Part shown: one piece after another, positions 44,929 to 56,553 of the stretch
Layout: every line of letters begins with the position of its first letter
Numbering within the stretch: position 1 is the stretch's first letter
Assembly (NCBI GenBank): GCA_947579665.1
Contig: OX388350.1
Location: 92,151,152-92,215,151, forward strand
DNA: 64,000 nt
DNA from: Sympetrum striolatum
Lineage: Eukaryota > Arthropoda > Insecta > Odonata > Libellulidae
Direction of reading: 5' to 3'
The notes under the pieces: generated by a model
What the model saw: only the letters and a program-made list of their open reading frames with translations
Databases searched by the model: none
What the model was told of the DNA's origin: nothing
Program-made: the position numbers and the translations under genes

Positions 44929-45365
44929 ATTTCCGGAGAAGCGTCTATATATAATGGATATCCGGAGAAGCGTCTATATATAATAGATATACGAGTAAAA
45001 TGCTGCTTGCATATTTCAAGCAAATGGTTTACAGCATATTATGAATATACATTCACATGCAAAGTGTCAACTGTCTGTCCTCAAGGTAAAGACTCCCAAA
45101 GAATTATGAAAATTCAACCAATATGTTTTAAATGGGAGATATATTTACTGTCTGGCATTGAACCTGGGTCTTTCTTCCTGGTCATACTTACTATGCAGCA
45201 CAACAGAAGATCACCATATCTAACTATGCGTGAAAATTCAAGCAGAAATATTGGCTGCAACTGCCTCAAACGACATCCTTCTTTTCCCTTATATTCCTTA
45301 TTTGAGAAATTTTAATGTGATCTGGCATCGAACCAAGTAGCAGCATGGTCTTATATAATTTCATA
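44929..45365 (+). repeat. Tandem linkers and truncated B-box unit 11
   Basis: Two linker cores at about 44931 and 44960, then a diverged head at 44991 and two boxes near 45158 (TTGAACC) and 45328. It stops at about 45365, where unique, CpG-poor intron resumes. Confidence 0.75.
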
Positions 45366-46255
45366 ATCTGGAGTTGAAACAGGAATGATTAGTTAAATTA
45401 AAAGTATTTAATAATCTGTCCAGGGAGGAACTATCTTTAAATTATAAATGCCCTTCATATTGTGGTTGTTGAAATTTTAGCAGACACACTAACACACACA
45501 CGGACTTTAAACTTTATATATAAGACCCTTAGCATATTTTTGACAATCCCTCTACTGCATTCTTGTAGTCTTTGGTTAAATAAATTTTAATTTTTATTTA
45601 AAAGATTGACGTATGAGCTATTAGAAATAGCCTGGTTTTTAGATAAGTAAAAGGTGTTGAAAAACGTTTAGAAAAAAGGTAATTATACTGACTGTACTGT
45701 AGATTGGAATAGACAAAAACTGTTAGAAATAACTCAAAATGCATACATACCTAAGAAGCTTTATAATAACTCTGAACTGGCAGAATAGTTTAATGTGACG
45801 AAAGAAAGAGCTCTATGATGACACCTTTGCAATCTGTTCTATGCAGTGAAGATGTGACATAAATAAACCACATTAGTGATATGATATAGATAATCGGAAA
45901 AAAATGCAAAAATATTGGAGATCAGTTGATACTAAACAGAAAAAGTTGCTGGGAAAGAATAAGAAGGATTCAAGCTAAATAAGTAATTATGCATTAAAAG
46001 AAGGAATTGAAGCTTAGCATATTGTGAATTTTTTATTAGAATCTTAGCCTCTATTTTACCTACAATACGAATATCTTTGAATAGCAAGCTGTATCCTCTG
46101 TAACTATTGTCAATAGACTCTTGAATAGCTATTTTCTCTTACTTCTGTAATAATGGTGATTTCTATCTGTTATCTATATTGGTTCTGGTTATTATAATTA
46201 TTGTTATTTTGAAATGTTATATTCTGTAATAAATTGTTGATTGTTTAACTTTCAG
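45366..46255 (+). other. CASK: CASK intron, unique AT-rich part
   Basis: No repeats or exons recognised; low CpG. Ends in the acceptor ACTTTCAG at 46255. Confidence 0.6.
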
Positions 46256-46330
46256 CGGGAAGCACGAGGCTCTGTCACTTTCAAGATTGTGCCATCTTAT
46301 CGCAGTGCCCCTCCGCCGTGTGAGGTACAA
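46256..46330 (+). CDS. CASK: CASK exon: PDZ C-terminal strand and linker
   Basis: [25 protein letters not shown] continues the PDZ (compare [16 protein letters not shown] in vertebrate CASK). The donor GTAAGC at 46331 is strong. A second in-frame GT lies six bases earlier (GAG|GTACAA at 46325), so VQ could be included or skipped without a frame change. The following SH3 exon was not found before 64000, making the next intron at least 17.6 kb. Confidence 0.93.
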
Positions 46331-47620
46331 GTAAGCCCAAATTCATTCAGTTTAATTTATATTGTAGCCAATATACCTCAAGTGAGCATAGATGCTGCTT
46401 TTTATTTTATGTATAACCATAATGTTAGAGCATCTTAGAAGCCTTCAAGTAGGCTTTAAGTAGTGTTGCACATTGAATGAAGGATATTCTCACCATTGTT
46501 ACTAATTTACTGTCAAGAAACATAATGAAAACTCAAGGTATTATACTTAAATTCTTCTTGGAATGATGTTCGTGGTACTGCTTTGTTTTGATTAAAAGTT
46601 GACCTGATACAACTAAATATCATTATGAATTACTCGTGTTATTGTACACGTATTTTTGACTACTTGTTCAAAATATTTATATTATCTTTTATCTTGGAGA
46701 ATATCGCAATTTATCAAGATTTATCTTTATCAGCAGTTTAAAGAACACATTGGAGTTATGATTTACGAATTATATGCAGGTGTGAATGATTTTCTTTATT
46801 TCTTGGTTCACTATTTAATTATCAAATAGGATAAGAATAAGATGATGAAAATTGTACATCAAGGCAAACATCTGAAAAAGCATAAAAAATTATATCCCAA
46901 GAAAATGAAAATACAAAAAGACTTGCATACTCTGGCCTACCTTTTTATGGTTTCTTGTCCTGGTGTCATCAACTTTTATTGCATTTGTTTGCCATCTGGT
47001 ATCCTTTCTAGGCCTTGGCATACAATTTCCATCATCCTATCTGTTCCCATTGAGGGATTAACACCACTTGGCAGGTTGGTTGTCTCTATGAGGACCAAGG
47101 CAAAATCCACATAGTCGGATGAACTTTGTGCCTTGCCTACAAAACGTAAAAGTGATATTGATTCTGTTTGATGAGATAGGTCGATAGATAGAGCAGACAG
47201 TGGGCAATCTGGGGTTATGTCCCAGTTACATAGACTAATTTCACATTTGCTTATACTTGGGTTATAATCAATAATTCTAAATTAGCGTTATATATCGAGC
47301 TGTGTTTTCATAGGTCCAATTAATATTGCCAATATTTAGTTTATTGTAAGTATTTAATGCATAGATATGGTTTTAATTGTTTGTCCTTTATTTGAGGTGA
47401 ATCATCCATATAATTTTGTTGGCTCATTTAGCTATATTTTTTTAAATCTTTGAAGAAAATTTGAAATATTGATATTCAGATAAATATTTCTGTATTAAAT
47501 TGAAAGAGACAATGCATCATGCATTAAAGATACAAATGCTCTTTTATCAGATCTATGTATGTTACAGGTTATTAAATTACAGTTTTACTTTTCCCTGTGA
47601 TTTACTCATCACGATGATAT
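46331..47620 (+). other. CASK: CASK intron, unique DNA
   Basis: AT-rich, CpG-poor. The frame at 46842-47114 has no domain and is considered chance. Confidence 0.5.
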
Positions 47621-47621
47621 A

Positions 47622-47698
47622 CACTCCTGGCCAAAATTAACGCAGCACCTCCCTAGCGATCCTTACAGCCGGTGCTGCGTTAATTTTGGCCAGGACTG
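47622..47698. mobile_element. 77-bp palindrome made of two Tc1-like tips
   Basis: CTCCTGGCCAAAATTAACGC and its complement meet around a ~21-base centre. TA flanks both sides (47620-47621, 47699-47700). CAGTCCTGGCCAAAATTA is a Tc1-like terminus. Only the tips remain, so it is an extremely short MITE. Confidence 0.85.
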
Positions 47699-47824
47699 TA
47701 CATAAGAAATTTTCAACTGTTATATATTTTATAGTGAAACTAACTACTCTGCAATCCTTAGTAGTCTCTATTTAAAGGGCAACGTTGAAATGTTTTGCCT
47801 CTTGACTGCCTACTACACCGGATC

Positions 47825-48050
47825 CCAAACTTTTATTTCTGTGGACCCCTTTAAATTTTTCATGGACCCCTTAGCCAGTCTATTGAATTTTTCTGTTAAA
47901 AAGCAATTTCCGGTTTCCACGTTACTAAGTAATTAATTAAAATGGTATCTTTGGCTTCCAAAAATTCTTAAACTCTCAAAACAAAAACCTCGGACTCCCC
48001 CCCATTTTTCCCTTCCCTTCCATGGTTAAAGTGGACCACTTTGGGAATCT
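47825..48050. mobile_element. Degenerate hAT-like MITE
   Basis: The left end TCCCAAACTTTTATTTCTGT leads into GGACCCCTTT. The right end AAAGTGGACCACTTTGGGAA is the inverted partner. Same design as the better preserved element at 61988-62265. The target duplication is not clear. Confidence 0.6.
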
Positions 48051-48263
48051 ATTCTTCCATCACTGTTCAAATTTTAATGGCCATCACAACAAACAGATAT
48101 GATAACAGTAAGGTCAAATATTTCATCAATCACTTAGATGTACTAATTACTTTTGCTTGTAGAATTTTTTTATCTTGATTAAATTCATTTCCATTGAATT
48201 TCTATAAAATCCATAATTCAAAATTCCATATTTTTTTCTCGTCAATGTATAAAAGAAAAAAAA

Positions 48264-49066
48264 TCTGATGTGGCCAGCACATGACTTTCTCCATATATAA
48301 GATGTAAATACTTATCTACGACCGTAATTTCGAACTCTAAACATTATAAATAATGTTGTTCGGGACATGCTGGATGAAAAACGATGAAACTGGCCTTTCG
48401 CCCATAGAGCCCAGAGCGCCCACAAAGTACATAATCAGCAACTTCCGGTTTATCAGTATTTCAGGAATAACTCCTAAACAATCAGTGATACGAAAAAATG
48501 TTTCATACAAAAGTTATAGTAAATTTTATTTTCTAAAACATTTATAAATAATAGTATATACCTAAATATCATATTTATGGAGATATTTTGAAAACCGGAA
48601 ATGAGCTTTGAAGAATGAAGCTCAACTTCCGGTTAACCGATTTACTCCAAAAACTAATCAACTCTAAAGACTGTAATAGAAGTACTACGTATGAAATTTG
48701 GTGTTGATCCGACAAATAGTTTTCATGTTAGAGCGCCCACAAAGTACATAATCATCTTCTTCCGGTTTATCAGTGTTTCACGAATAACTCCTAATCAACT
48801 GGTGATACAAATATATGTTAAATACAAAAGTTATAGTAAATTAAATTATCTAAAACTTTTATAAGTAATACAATATACGTATATATCATATTTATGGAGA
48901 TATTTTGAAAACCGGAAATGAGCTTTAATGAATAAAGCTCGACTTCCGGTTGACCGATTTACTCCAAAAACTAATCAACTCTGACAGCACACACCACAAT
49001 TCTATATATGAAGTTTGGTGTTGATACGACCAATAGTTTTCACGTTAGAGCGTCCACTATCACACA

Positions 49067-49137
<71 letters not shown>

Positions 49138-49268
49138 ACAGACATCATTCTGAAAATGGTCAAAACGTGTTCTAGGGACCCCAAAACATCTATTTCCGTT
49201 GAAATCTCGAAGTCGAATTTTTTCATGAAAACAATACTTTCTCTATACTTCGTATATGGAGAAAGTAA
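48264..49268 (+). mobile_element. Repeat family R1, copy C (complete-looking)
   Basis: Runs from ATCTGATGTGGCCAGCACAT to ATATGGAGAAAGTA. It includes an internal duplication: the block GAGCGCCCACAAAGTACATA to GTTGATACGA is present twice (about 48413-48730 and 48733-49040). ACTTTCTCCATATA at 48284-48297 recurs inverted at 49253-49266 and may be a 14-bp TIR, although all copies share some sequence outside it. A (CA)n tract at 49062-49140 sits where copy A has (TG)n. Confidence 0.75.
49062..49140 (+). repeat. (CA)n microsatellite within repeat R1
   Basis: CACACACACATACACACACA-type tract. It generates a spurious poly Thr-His / Val-Cys frame on each strand. Confidence 0.97.
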
Positions 49269-49279
49269 TAAAAGCAAGT

Positions 49280-51253
49280 TTTGTTTGGATTAAAATTAAA
49301 TTGAGGATTAGTGATAAGAAGCCAACAATATTACCTAAGTGAACTTGTTTTTTTTTATCTTTCTCTGAGTGGAAAGTGTGATGGGATCATCTTCCAAGGT
49401 AGCTAAAAAGACCAGTCAACAAAAGTTGGTTGTCAGTGATGTTTGCAATGTTTGTAAGTAGGTAGGAGATGATTAGCCATTAATTAATTAGCCATTAATA
49501 TGGTAAATAAATGCTCTTATGAAAATGCATTTGCTAAAATTCAATGTATTCTTAGCCTTTAGTGCAAAAGTTTCAGATGGCAGGTTAGGAAGAGATGATT
49601 AGGAAAAAAATTACGTTACTGTTTTAGATTTAAAAAATATTTTATCTCATATTCATGGCTTTTTTAAATCAATAAAAATGTTTTGCATAGTTAGTCAAAT
49701 GAAAATTTAGATTTCATTGAGGATTGCCCCTTTTTATGAAATCGATTTTATCAATAAACATTTTGGAACATGGTCAAGGTCAGATTATTTTTTTTATTAT
49801 TACTAACAGTATAGTTCAAGCAATCTTACTAAATGTAAAAAAAATCATTTAGTTACTTATTTATTTGAAGATTTATTATGTTTTATTATTCTTTTATAAA
49901 ATTACTCGTAGCTAGATAATGGAAGCACAATTAATTCCAGATCTAATAAAATAAAAAATCAAGTATCTCCTAAACCCGCATAAATGTGTTTGCAATATCT
50001 CATTCAAGGTATTACTCTTGTAAATAAATCCATTACCTTGTAGTTAGTTTAAATTGCATCTTTTGTGCTAAAATTTTGGGTGGGACTAGTGACTTGCATA
50101 AGGTAGTCAATATAACACCAATTCTCTATGAAATAATCTCCAATCAAAATAATCCAATCAACTTTTAGAAGGCCCATTTGTTGTAGTGAATGTTACAGAT
50201 GTTTAGCGATTGAGGAAAAACTGCTCAAGCTAAATTTAATTCAAGATCCTAGTTTGAACCTAGGCAATAATTTTGCACAAAATAATTTAACCAGAGAAGG
50301 CAATATACCTTCTGTGCATCTGCCAATGGCTAAAACACACTATAAAATGATGGCTACTAAAAAAAAGGGTAAATCTTTTTTGACAAATTTTCTTTATGTT
50401 GACCCTTCTCTTTGATATTGCTATAGATATTTTCCCATTACCTTTTAAGTATAGTAGGATTAGTTAACATGCATAAAAATTTTGAATGTAGCTAGAAATT
50501 ATTTTAATTTAAAAAATTAAAAATTTAAATTTATAAGTTTATAATCTTTCCTGATCCATAAAAATAAAATACCTTTTCTGTAAATTCCATAATACAGTTC
50601 AAATGGTAAATTTTTTCTGTCTTTCATTCTTATTGCCAAATTCTCACATGCATTATTTACATCCACCTCTCATTTTAATCTCTTAGCAATTATAAACTTT
50701 TCATGACTGCCACAGAACCTTATTGATTGACCATTAATCATTCTCTTTTAAAAAATTCTCTTTTGAACATACTACCTGCTTTGACTATCTCAAGACCCAA
50801 AAATTTATTTAAATTTTCTCCGATTCTCTAAATTGTACTACCTTTATTAAAGCAACCCTAGGAAGACCAATGCTGAAGAATGTAAAGTAGATGATACCTA
50901 AAGTTAATCCAAAGGGAAATTTTGTTTTTTTCGGCAAAAACGAATTAGGTAGAATGGAGCACAAATTCATTGCCGTAAATTGATATCTAGGGGTTGTTGG
51001 GCATGTCTACCAGTTATTAATATATGAATCAAAAACTTTGAAGAATAAAAACTTCGAATTTATTTATTATCAGGAAATCGAACTTTTATAACCATGAATG
51101 AAGGGAGAAAAATGAGGAGACTTTCAAGATTCAAGTGTGGCAGAAAAAGTAAGTTGTGTTAGTAGAATAACAAAAAAGAAAGTCTTTCAGTTAAGAGTGG
51201 AAACGGCGTTAATTGGACAAGTTTTGGATAGCGATATCTGCCATTGCATTAAT
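49280..51253 (+). other. CASK: CASK intron, unique CpG-poor DNA
   Basis: No exon, RNA or repeat recognised. Confidence 0.5.
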
Positions 51254-51261
51254 AGCATTGT

Positions 51262-51669
51262 CACGGGCGTACCAAGGGCCCCCCTGGACAGCCCCCACTG
51301 GACCCTTCGCTCCCATACATTTAGCTGGCTAATTATGTGCATATGCAGAGGTACTGTTGAATTTATGAAATTGTAGATAAAGTAACATTTATAGGCAAGT
51401 ATGTTTCGATTCACATGCAGAGGTCTGGACCATATCCGTTTGACCTACATCGAGTTCGTAAGCACGCATTACATGGAAGGAATCGAACTTTCCATGGGCA
51501 TTTAGAAGTTGCACCTGCAAATAATTTCCGAGAAATACGTCTATTTTTAGATGCCACAAAAACAATGGAACATGTAAATGCAAATTTATATTTATGTTGA
51601 ATTTTTTATTTGCATTTCCGATTTGCCCCCCCCCCCCCCCCCCTAGGCCAAAAGCTGGGTACGCCCATG
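51262..51669. mobile_element. hAT-type MITE with perfect 8-bp target duplication
   Basis: AGCATTGT is at 51254-51261 and again at 51670-51677. Termini are CACGGGCGTACC and the complement of CATGGGCGTACC. The 408-bp body has a run of about 18 C at 51627-51644 just inside the right TIR and a matching C-rich block inside the left one. It encodes no transposase. Confidence 0.9.
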
Positions 51670-51677
51670 AGCATTGT

Positions 51678-52670
51678 ATATACACTTTGAGTCAGTAGGC
51701 TGATTAACTAATGCGATTGACAGATTTATGCAATCTTTCACATTTACTTGTGGTTCTTGTGATATTTTTAGTATTGGCATTTCATTCAAACGTCTTTAGT
51801 GTATTCTATGAGTATGAATATCCTCATCAAATTCTCTTAAACATATGACCTAACTTGTATGCCTTTTATCAGTCTTCTTTTTCAAAATTTTAGTCATTAA
51901 TTTTGCATTGCAGGATAACCATACTCTGCCTATTTTACATGATTATTTTGATCATGGAGATAATTAATGTTATTACTTGCTGCTTTATCTCTAATCATTT
52001 TCGGTTCATTCAGAGTTCAGTTTTTACGTAATACAAGATGCCCTGATATATAACCGTAACATATTTCAATAAGGATATAATTACTAGAAAGAGAAGTTTC
52101 ATAAGAGCATATCTGTTCATTACTGTTTTTCTTTGTATGATAATGTATTTTCATGCATTTGGCAGAAAGCATTAACAGCAGTAGCTTAGTTTTATCATTT
52201 TAAACTCCCAAAAATATATTATTGCTGACATCAAATGCGTTAAATAGAAAACAGAAAATGTTTGCATGGAAGTACAACAGTATGCTTGAGGATTATGCGT
52301 AATGAAAGGAGCATTAATCTCTTTGGAGCTAATGGACGCAGAATTGAGTGAAAGTCTGATTGAGAGATGAAGATTTTGAAGACAGCGCTAATAAGAATTG
52401 TGAATGAAATTCAAAACTATCTGAAATGAGGGATACTGAGGGTAAACATTTTTCTCATGCGCAACAGTGCCAACCCAGTATAAGCCCATTTGCACAAAAT
52501 AGAGAAGTTTGATTGGGGTTGTTTTAATCAACTCATTTATAGACTTAAGCTTGCATATAATAACTTTCATCTTTCCTGCATCTCAAGAAGTGGCGTCTCG
52601 ACAATTGAGAACTAAAAAGAATTGAAAGCATTGGTAGGCAACTGACTGACATTCAATGCAGTGGCAGTTT
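51678..52670 (+). other. CASK: CASK intron, unique DNA
   Basis: No feature recognised. Confidence 0.45.
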
Positions 52671-52671
52671 A

Positions 52672-53705
52672 TGTAGAAAATGTTATGGAAAAGAATCACT
52701 TTGTACACTCCAACAAAATTTATGGATGGTACATTGTTCACTAGCGGACTATCATCAACAGGCAACTTTTAATTTGCAGCTCATCAATATATATAGATGA
52801 AAAAATACAAAAAGAAAGGGAAAGGAAGGTTTGGGTAAGATGTTTAGGATGTAAAGATTTTGATGGGAAAGAAGGGATTGGGAAAAATGTGCTCAATGGC
52901 CAGTATTCTATTGTACGGAAAGTACACTCTCCATCTCCTCTTGAAAGCCCTGGTGGCATTCACGATGGAGGCACTTAGGCTGGAAATTATTGCCATGACC
53001 TTCCTCTTAGAGGTGTACAACTAAGTTTGATGTTTTTCCTTTTGTCTTTTGAATTTCCCATAAGTCTTTCAATAGATAATGGCATGCAATACCCAGCTTT
53101 AATGTTTATATGTCCTCCAATCCGTATGAAAATGTTCCCAGCAACAGCAAACTTCTCCATGAAACCTTTGGGATTACTAATGGTAAAAGTCCAGATTTGA
53201 CTACACACCATTATCTAACGCCTTTGGGAAATTCGAATGAGAAAAGGAAAACATTGGAGTTCTATGAACTTTCCTGTGATAACAGCAAAGCTAATTATAT
53301 TGGAAAAACTGGAAGAAATCTGCACTTACGTTTAAGTGAGCAAAAGAGGGATTTCCGTGTTGAGAAGGTTTCTCCCACAGTACACTGCTTAGAAGAACAG
53401 CCAGCCTAAGATCAGGAACTCATTGGTCGCCGCTTGGAGGAGATAGTGGCTTCCCAAGCAAAAGAACACTGACCAATGAGCACATTTTTCCAAATCCCTC
53501 ACCCCTTTCCCATCAAAGTCTTTACATTCTAACTATCCTACTCAAACCCTCCTTTCCCCATCTTTTTAGCATTGTTTAGTCTATATAAATATTGATACTG
53601 AATAAGTAAAAGTTGCCCGATGATGATAGTCCACTAGTAAAACATGTCCCTTCAATAAACTCTGTGGGATTGTACAAAGTGATTATTTTCCATTCTTTGC
53701 AGTAA
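52672..53705 (+). mobile_element. Penelope-like element remnant with inverted flanks
   Basis: The left flank 52672-52960 and right flank 53460-53705 are inverted copies (TACAAAGTGATTATTTTCCA / complement; TGATGATAGTCC; GAGCACATTTTTCC). Between them lies a GIY-YIG endonuclease fragment. Penelope-like elements carry an RT followed by GIY-YIG and are often flanked by inverted or partial LTR-like copies. The RT itself is absent. Confidence 0.65.
53240..53409 (+). pseudogene. GIY-YIG endonuclease fragment of a Penelope-like element
   Basis: The translation includes LEFYELSCDNSKANYIGKTG, then RNLHLRLSEQKRDF: Y-x-L-x-C followed by YIGKTGR, with the helix Arg, as in the C-terminal domain of Penelope polyproteins. 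The frame ends at 53409, and coding-like sequence (AQDQELIGRRLEEIVASQAK) continues after the stop. It is a dead fragment of about 60-90 residues. Confidence 0.7.
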
Positions 53706-55944
53706 CATCTTTGCCTAGAAAAAGTCTAGAACAGGCGAAATAACTTGCTACACAATACAAATACCAATGGGAAAAAAATCTTGATTATGTAAAAGATCAA
53801 CGTCTGTTCAAGTATCTGTTGCATTTTTTCAATTTTCTTTGTGCTAATGTGTTGTTTATGACTGGGAGACACTTTTTTAAGTGTCTTTCATGAGCCCAAA
53901 TTCAAATAATTTTAAACACTCCCTGACCCTGCTCATTATGAAATTTTAGATTTGCCACATATTTGTAATATTTAAACTTTCGATTTTGAAGTTTGAGGTC
54001 TTTTGAAGGAGTAGTATATGTGAGTAATTCAAAGGTTAACTTGTTGTAGTCCCAATGGAAGTAAATGTATGAGTGAGATTAAATAGTAGGTTAACTCATC
54101 AAGTACATCATATACAGTTACTAACATTTGGCTTCCAATTATTAAAAATTATTCTGCAATAGAAAATTTTTATGAAATACATGGGAATTCATATTTGTCA
54201 ATTTTATACAATGTCTGCCTTGACAGTTAGGTAATGTCTAATGTATGGATAAAGTACAAAGTGATAATGCCATTTATTAGAATTAAGATTAGTCATATAT
54301 GATGAATTGAATTTCTGTACTCGCTTATCTTTTAGCATTGTATGCATAGCTGCCATTATTGAAGATGAATTCTTTTTGATATTTAATAAATTTACTTTCT
54401 GTGTAATTATTTCTAAACAATTTGATAACTGGGACTTCACGTAATTGCTATGAATTATAACATGTATGCCAAGGGTTAGGTTATGGGCTGATTAAAGAAA
54501 AATTGATTATGAAAAATGTGGAAGAGGAAACTTTTCATTGAAAAAAGTTAGAAAGACCCCAGTGTTTTAGCAGTATGAGGTAAATTGAGTCCCAGAAGTT
54601 ATTTTCCAGTTTTAGATCACCCTGTGAAAACAGTCAATTTACTTTTAAAACATAGTGAAGTAAGAAAAGGAAATGCAATTAATGAATTAAAGGTTTAAGA
54701 ACTTTCCAAAAGTTGTCATCGTTTTGCTGCTGGATCCACTGACCGTTTAAGAAGTACCTAATGTCATCTTCAAATTCATCTTCTTGACAAAAATTACCCA
54801 GATTACTTACTTTATAATAAGGTCAATATTTTGTTGTTTCTGGAAATTGTAGCTGTGTGCTGCAGACTACTGACAAAAATGACTTATGGAAAGTTCTTAA
54901 GCCTCTAAAACATGGGAAGCATTTCATTTGATGGATGAAATTCAGAAGTAAAAATTTTTAGCTTTGAAGAAAAAGTAGGTGCTGAATTTTACCCAAGAAG
55001 CTCTCTATTACGACAATATTTAAATGATTTTGGTTGAATTTGAATTAAACATTATAGGATATTCTGATTCTGACTACCTTGGATGTTGTAATATTTGCTG
55101 GAATAAGAATTGCATGTAGTTTTCTCAAATCTGATCATAGTCCTGCAGATTTGCATACACCTTATGCATGCAGTAGCCATATTTACAGTATATTCAGATG
55201 TAGAATATTTATTGTTCCTTCCTTAAGACTAACCAGTGACATTATTGCATTGATCTTTGCAGATAATTCTACAGTCTTAAGTTTGAATTAGTTCCAAACT
55301 TAAAATATATAAAACGTAGCAACATATAATCAGTGGTGTAGTGGCAAAAATTTCCAGTGTGGGAATGCTAAATATATTTGTCAAATTACGAGGAAAGTTG
55401 TATTTATATGATTTCCTAGAATGCCTACAATAGCCAATACCATTGAATTAGAATGTATCTGACGCTTAGTCTTTTATACCAAATCAAAATTTAGCAAGAA
55501 ATTGGGTATTTTTTTTCTGTAGAAAACCAGTGCAGTAACGCGTTCCCACTCCACTATACCAGTGCATGTAATTACACTGTATTACTATATGTTATTCACT
55601 ATACATTATTTACTGTACATTTACATACAACCACATTGGAATAAGAACCTTCTACAGTTTTCTCTAAACTCCTTTTGGTAAGGGATTGAAGAACTCAGGT
55701 AGCACAATTCATTCTTTTACCCCTCTGCTAATGAACGATTATATAACTACATCAGTCATGTTTTTCCGTAATTTCAACTTCTTTTTGTGATACCCGCATA
55801 CTAAATAATTTAATTTGTAATCTATTTATCAACTCTTTTAATATTTTTCCAGCATTTTTATCTAAAAAATTTCTACAAGCCTCAACTAAGTCTAACAAAA
55901 CTCAACTTCTACTCAACTCTTTTTTCTTATTCTAGATAATTTGC
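53706..55944 (+). other. CASK: CASK intron, unique DNA
   Basis: AT-rich and CpG-poor. No gene or repeat recognised; short frames such as 55079-55291 have no motif. Confidence 0.45.
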
Positions 55945-56280
55945 TTAACACTAGGAGGACGGGAGTTTCGCTCTACCTAGAAGGACGGCGGCGGTCATTT
56001 TGACCGCCTACTTTTAAAATTCGTAATTAAATACTTTTATTTGTTGCAAAGACGTGAATTTTGCAGAACTTTATAATGTGACCTTTGTGCAAGTGCTGAT
56101 AAGATGATTTACCTCATAATTTGTTTAAATTTTAATTAATTAAACAAAACGCGGACCGATGTCCTAAATCTGCAGAGTTTTATACTCTGCAATATTTTTC
56201 ATACTCAAACTAGGCCAATGAAACTCATATTTTCGGAATAAGTGGTAGAAGGTTCGAATTGTTGATAAAAGTCAGTCACG

Positions 56281-56553
56281 TTACGCCAAAATCGCTATGC
56301 CATCTGACGGAAAGCATATAAAACCACTCGTTCGCGCCTCGGGAATAACCTCCAGCGAATACGATAGCGGAAGAATTTTTCGAATTATGTCGTGAAAAAT
56401 TCCAACCTGGATTTTTCGTCCTCGCAAAATTGTTTTATAACATTTACAAATACATAAAACCACTTTCAGAAGGGTTACCAACTTAAAAGTTTTCATCATT
56501 ATAAAATGTTCTTCCAATGATTTTCTCAGATAAATATCAAACTTATATCTCAA
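56281..56553 (-). CDS. 90-codon ORF in left inverted arm
   Basis: The protein begins MRYKFDIYLRKSLEEHFIM and ends FICFPSDGIAILA. The right arm carries the same ORF (59531-59803, + strand) with only about five amino-acid differences. The function is unknown. It is Lys/Ile/Leu-rich with no known domain. Conservation may reflect recent arm duplication rather than selection. Confidence 0.35.
   Translation of the reverse strand: MRYKFDIYLRKSLEEHFIMMKTFKLVTLLKVVLCICKCYKTILRGRKIQVGIFHDIIRKILPLSYSLEVIPEARTSGFICFPSDGIAILA

Larger units (their letters stand above)
27717..46255 (+). other. CASK: CASK intron of 18.5 kb filled with repeats
   Basis: GT-AG intron between the PDZ core and PDZ terminal exons. 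About 17 kb of it (28115-45360) is repetitive: an AT-rich tandem array, a pogo-like insertion, the B-box unit complex and a mariner copy. No internal exon was seen. Confidence 0.85.

Noticed and set aside
32500..45340. tRNA genes or tRNA pseudogenes suggested by TCGAACC / GGTTCGA motifs
   Set aside because: No A box, acceptor stem or cloverleaf could be formed around the boxes I checked.
28700..45365. Regularly spaced short conserved motif, CRISPR-like at first glance
   Set aside because: The whole ~167-bp monomers are related, not just a repeat between unique spacers, and the sequence is a eukaryotic intron.
49015..49293. Open frames on both strands through the CA repeat
   Set aside because: Low-complexity Thr-His and Val-Cys translations from a microsatellite.
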